Source: Roseibium algicola
GTDB taxonomy: Bacteria > Pseudomonadota > Alphaproteobacteria > Rhizobiales > Stappiaceae
NCBI RefSeq assembly: GCF_001999245.1
Contig: NZ_CP019630.1
Span: 1,550,001-1,614,000, forward strand
DNA: 64,000 nucleotides
Direction of reading: 5' to 3'
Numbering within the stretch: position 1 is the first letter of the stretch; every line of letters begins with the position of its first letter. Below the pieces are notes generated by a model. That model saw nothing but the letters and a program-made list of their open reading frames with translations, ran no database searches and was not told where the DNA came from. Position numbers and translations under genes: made by a program. This document shows positions 61,798 to 64,000 of the stretch, piece by piece.

Positions 61798-62499
61798 ATG
61801 GCTACCGAAGAGAGTTTGAATAAGGAAAAGCTCCTGGGACAGAGCTTTATTTTCGAAGCGCTGGATGACGAGAGCCGCAAGGATCTGGCCGCTTTCGCAC
61901 ATGTCAAACGCTACACCGCAGGCGATATCATTTTCGACATGGGAACGCCGGGGCAAAGCATGATGGCAATTGCGGAAGGCTCGGTGCGCGTCAGCATGCC
62001 GACGCCCAGCGCCCGCGATGTGACCTTGTCGGAACTGCATCCCGGCGACATCTTCGGCGAAATTGCCCTGCTCGATGGCGGCGAGAGGTCAGCAAACGTG
62101 CGCGCCTTGACCAACTGCAAGCTGGTCGTGGTCGAACGGAGGTCTCTGCTTGAAGTGCTCAATCGCGATCCGGCTCTTTCCATCCGGCTGATCGAGCTGC
62201 TTTGCCAGCGCGTTCGCCGGTCGGACGAACGGATGATGGAAATCGGTTTTCTCGGTCTGCCGGAACGTCTCGCCCGCCTGCTGCTCCGCATCACCGTGAC
62301 CGCTCCCGGCACTGAAGAGAAGCCGCTGACCAAACTGTCGCTCTCCCAGTCGGAAATCGCAGAGATGATCGGCAATACGCGAGAGACAGTGAACCGGTGC
62401 CTGCGCAAGTTCCAGAAAGCAGACCTGATCGACCTCAAGGAAGGCTGGCTGATCATCCGAAACCGGGAAGGCCTGGAGGACGTCGCGGACTTCGTGTGA
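61798..62499 (+). CDS. CRP/FNR family transcriptional regulator (cAMP-binding type)
   Basis: This 233-residue regulator has an N-terminal cyclic-nucleotide-binding domain with the phosphate-binding cassette FGEIALLDGGERSANV (residues 86-101), close to the CRP pattern GE-(I/L)-L...RSA. Its C-terminal winged helix-turn-helix is at about 182-206. The recognition helix TRETVNR (194-200) keeps the Arg-Glu...Arg residues that read TGTGA in E. coli CRP. There are no FNR-type N-terminal cysteines. It is divergent from the FecR-CHASE2-cyclase operon, so a local cAMP circuit is plausible. A perfect TGTGA-N6-TCACA site occurs at 35650. Confidence 0.88.
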   Translation: MATEESLNKEKLLGQSFIFEALDDESRKDLAAFAHVKRYTAGDIIFDMGTPGQSMMAIAEGSVRVSMPTPSARDVTLSELHPGDIFGEIALLDGGERSANVRALTNCKLVVVERRSLLEVLNRDPALSIRLIELLCQRVRRSDERMMEIGFLGLPERLARLLLRITVTAPGTEEKPLTKLSLSQSEIAEMIGNTRETVNRCLRKFQKADLIDLKEGWLIIRNREGLEDVADFV

Positions 62500-62664
62500 G
62501 GAACACGAGAGCCGTTTTGGCCAGAACTCGGGACGCGCTGGCTGTCATCAGACAGCCGATGTCGGGGCAGTGTCGCGCGTCACAGGCCCCGGCGAATAAT
62601 CTCTCCTAGGTAAGAGGGACAGGCGAACATCACATCGCCTTCACCAAGCCAAAGGAAGATCCAG

Positions 62665-62931
62665 ATGTTCAGGAAAACCATCTTCACCGCCGTTGCCGCC
62701 GCAGCCCTGGCAACAACGACCTTCGCCCCTGCCGCCTTTGCCGGGGGCTATGGAAAAAGCAACCACAAGGGCTATCAGCACCAATGGGCGTTTGGCGCTC
62801 GCGATGCGGTTGTGACACGGCATATCGACTGGTGCTTTGGCCGCTACAACTCCTATCGTGTTTCCGACAACACGTTCCAGTCCGGGCAAGGCTCGCGCCT
62901 GCAGTGCTCGTCTCCGTTCATTAGCCGCTGA
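62665..62931 (+). CDS. BA14K-like small secreted protein
   Basis: This 88-residue exported protein has a signal peptide (residues about 1-26, [27 protein letters not shown]) and a short mature part with [33 protein letters not shown], which resembles the BA14K-type module of Hyphomicrobiales (two cysteines, RYxSYR...DNTF...C.SP). It is related to the BA14K protein at 35749 but lacks its Pro-rich region. Function unknown. ATG at 62665 follows AAGGAAG. Confidence 0.78.
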   Translation: MFRKTIFTAVAAAALATTTFAPAAFAGGYGKSNHKGYQHQWAFGARDAVVTRHIDWCFGRYNSYRVSDNTFQSGQGSRLQCSSPFISR

Positions 62932-63032
62932 CCATTCGCCTGACAGGAGACATTTGCCGGCAAAGCGGGCAGAGCACGGAGATCATATCCCGGCTCTGCC
63001 CCGCCGGAATACGCTTCCGACAAGAGCCAAAA

Positions 63033-64000
63033 TCAGATGCCGTTTTCTTCAAGAAAGCGATGGATGGCACCAAGGCACACCTGCCAGGCAGGTTCCTGAT
63101 CGACCAGAATGTGATTTCGGCTTTCCAGTGCCACGAATTGCGCCCCCGGGATACCTGCCGCAACAGCCTGGCCGAGTTCCAGCGGAATGCGCTGATCGTA
63201 TCTGGAGTGCAAAACGATTGTCGGCGCCTTTACCTGCCCAAGGCGGTGGCGGACATCGATACGGCCGAAGGCTTCCTGAAACCGCGCCGCGTTTTTCGGC
63301 GAGGTTGTCTGACGCTGAAAATCATCGAACCAGTCCAGGGTTTCCGCGCTGGCATCCGGCATGAAGGTTTGCGTGAAAATATGCCGGTAGGCCGGATTAT
63401 CCGTTCCCCAGCCAAGTTCCGTCAGCGTGATCACCGCTTCGCGCCGGGCCTGCTCCTCCGAAGAGGCGAGATATCGCCAGCCGGCAGCATACCCGCTGAT
63501 CAGGATCAGTCCGGAAACGCGCTCGGGATGACGCACGGCGTATTCAACCGACACGGCACAGCCCTGAGAAATACCCACCAGCGGAAACCGCTCCAGCCCC
63601 AGGGTATCGGCAACGACCTCAAGATCCTCGACAAAGGCGTCGAACCCGAGATCGTCCACGTCCCAATCTGACAGACCGCAGCCTCTCTCGTCGTAGCGGA
63701 TCAACGTGCGGCCGCGGGAAAGCTCTGCAAAGCTTCTGCCCCAGATCGGGCTCGACCAGTCGAACTCCAGGTGGTTCAGCCAATTGGCCGCCTTCAGAAT
63801 AGGTGGGCCGGACCCGATGCTGGCATAGGCGATCCTGGTGCCATCTGCCACGTCGCAAAATCCGATATTCTGCGCCCTGAGCGCATGGGCACGGGCCTTG
63901 CGAACCCTGTCTGCGGGGTCGGCCGAACTCGTCTCGGCAAGCACGACGTGGTCTGACAAAAGACCCGGGGGTGATGTGCCCCGCTGAAGGCCTGCCGGCG
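63033..64000 (-). CDS. Alpha/beta hydrolase fold protein (N-terminus outside window)
   Basis: This is an alpha/beta hydrolase, open to the right edge of the window. Visible features are RIAYASIGSGPPILKAANWLNHLEFDWSSPIWGRSFAEL, TLIRYDERGCGLSDWDVDDLGFDAFVEDLEVV, the nucleophile elbow GISQGCAV and the C-terminal His in ALESRNHILVDQEPAW. The first possible start in the window is a TTG at 63959, but the frame continues upstream without a stop. Hydrolases of this type are often fused to an N-terminal winged-helix (CadC/trans_reg_C) DNA-binding domain, and the linker-like PADRVRKARAHALRAQNIGFC fits that. The fusion is inferred, not seen. Confidence 0.75.
   Translation of the reverse strand, partial: PAGLQRGTSPPGLLSDHVVLAETSSADPADRVRKARAHALRAQNIGFCDVADGTRIAYASIGSGPPILKAANWLNHLEFDWSSPIWGRSFAELSRGRTLIRYDERGCGLSDWDVDDLGFDAFVEDLEVVADTLGLERFPLVGISQGCAVSVEYAVRHPERVSGLILISGYAAGWRYLASSEEQARREAVITLTELGWGTDNPAYRHIFTQTFMPDASAETLDWFDDFQRQTTSPKNAARFQEAFGRIDVRHRLGQVKAPTIVLHSRYDQRIPLELGQAVAAGIPGAQFVALESRNHILVDQEPAWQVCLGAIHRFLEENGI

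Noticed and set aside
1..64000. rRNA, tRNA, CRISPR array, integrase or transposase
   Set aside because: No cloverleaf sequence, regularly spaced repeats, or DDE/tyrosine-recombinase motifs were noticed while reading the window.

Overview
The window is a GC-rich, densely coding stretch of an alphaproteobacterial chromosome. No rRNA, tRNA, CRISPR, prophage or transposase gene was found. The gene families suggest a Hyphomicrobiales/Stappiaceae-like marine heterotroph (Roseibium/Labrenzia type): a RirA iron regulator beside hemP, betIAB divergent from choXWV, the cysG-DUF2849-cysI-cysH-DUF934 operon, MbfA, BA14K-type secreted proteins and an ECF42 sigma factor. The taxonomic placement is inference from gene content.

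Layout. 1-7.3 kb: putrescine uptake (potG, potF) and catabolism (two glutamine-synthetase-like gamma-glutamylputrescine synthetases and a SpuC-type aminotransferase) around a GntR regulator with a TGATCA-centred operator on each side. 7.4-13.9 kb: MbfA ferritin-like iron exporter, an ECF42 sigma factor with its DGPF partner and a VOC protein (the last two genes share a promoter-like motif), a MipA/OmpV porin divergent from a TetR regulator, and a MASE1-GGDEF diguanylate cyclase. 14.2-20.3 kb: FabI-like reductase and the assimilatory sulfate-reduction operon. 20.6-27.5 kb: an unknown secreted protein, a thiolase, a GH13 alpha-glucosidase behind a LacI-type operator, a glycosyltransferase and a class III cyclase. 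27.8-34.9 kb: choline uptake and oxidation to glycine betaine. 35-44.2 kb: cold-shock protein, BA14K protein with a consensus CRP site, an outer-membrane-like protein, two HI0933-type flavoproteins, a response-regulator/HD-GYP protein that has lost its phospho-acceptor and catalytic residues, hemP with two RirA-type boxes, rirA, and a LacI regulator. 44.5-53.6 kb: a branched-chain-type ABC transporter (livGFHMJ) behind kynB, a GGDEF-EAL protein, and kynU. 53.8-64 kb: serine dehydratase, MAPEG protein, GntR regulator, aminotransferase-anmK pair, a FecR/CHASE2-adenylate-cyclase operon divergent from a CRP-family regulator, a BA14K-like protein and a truncated alpha/beta hydrolase.

How the parts connect. 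Much of the window is nitrogen and osmolyte scavenging: putrescine, choline/betaine, amino acids, kynurenine and serine. These are local regulons, each with a nearby regulator and visible operators. Second-messenger genes are frequent: two class III cyclases plus a CRP-type regulator, one diguanylate cyclase, one GGDEF-EAL protein and one degenerate HD-GYP protein. The least routine observations are the shared ECF42-type promoters, the doubly degenerate REC/HD-GYP protein, an orphan plus-strand terminator upstream of the alpha-glucosidase gene that may end a small RNA, and the match between the CRP-type recognition helix and a perfect TGTGA-N6-TCACA site elsewhere in the window.
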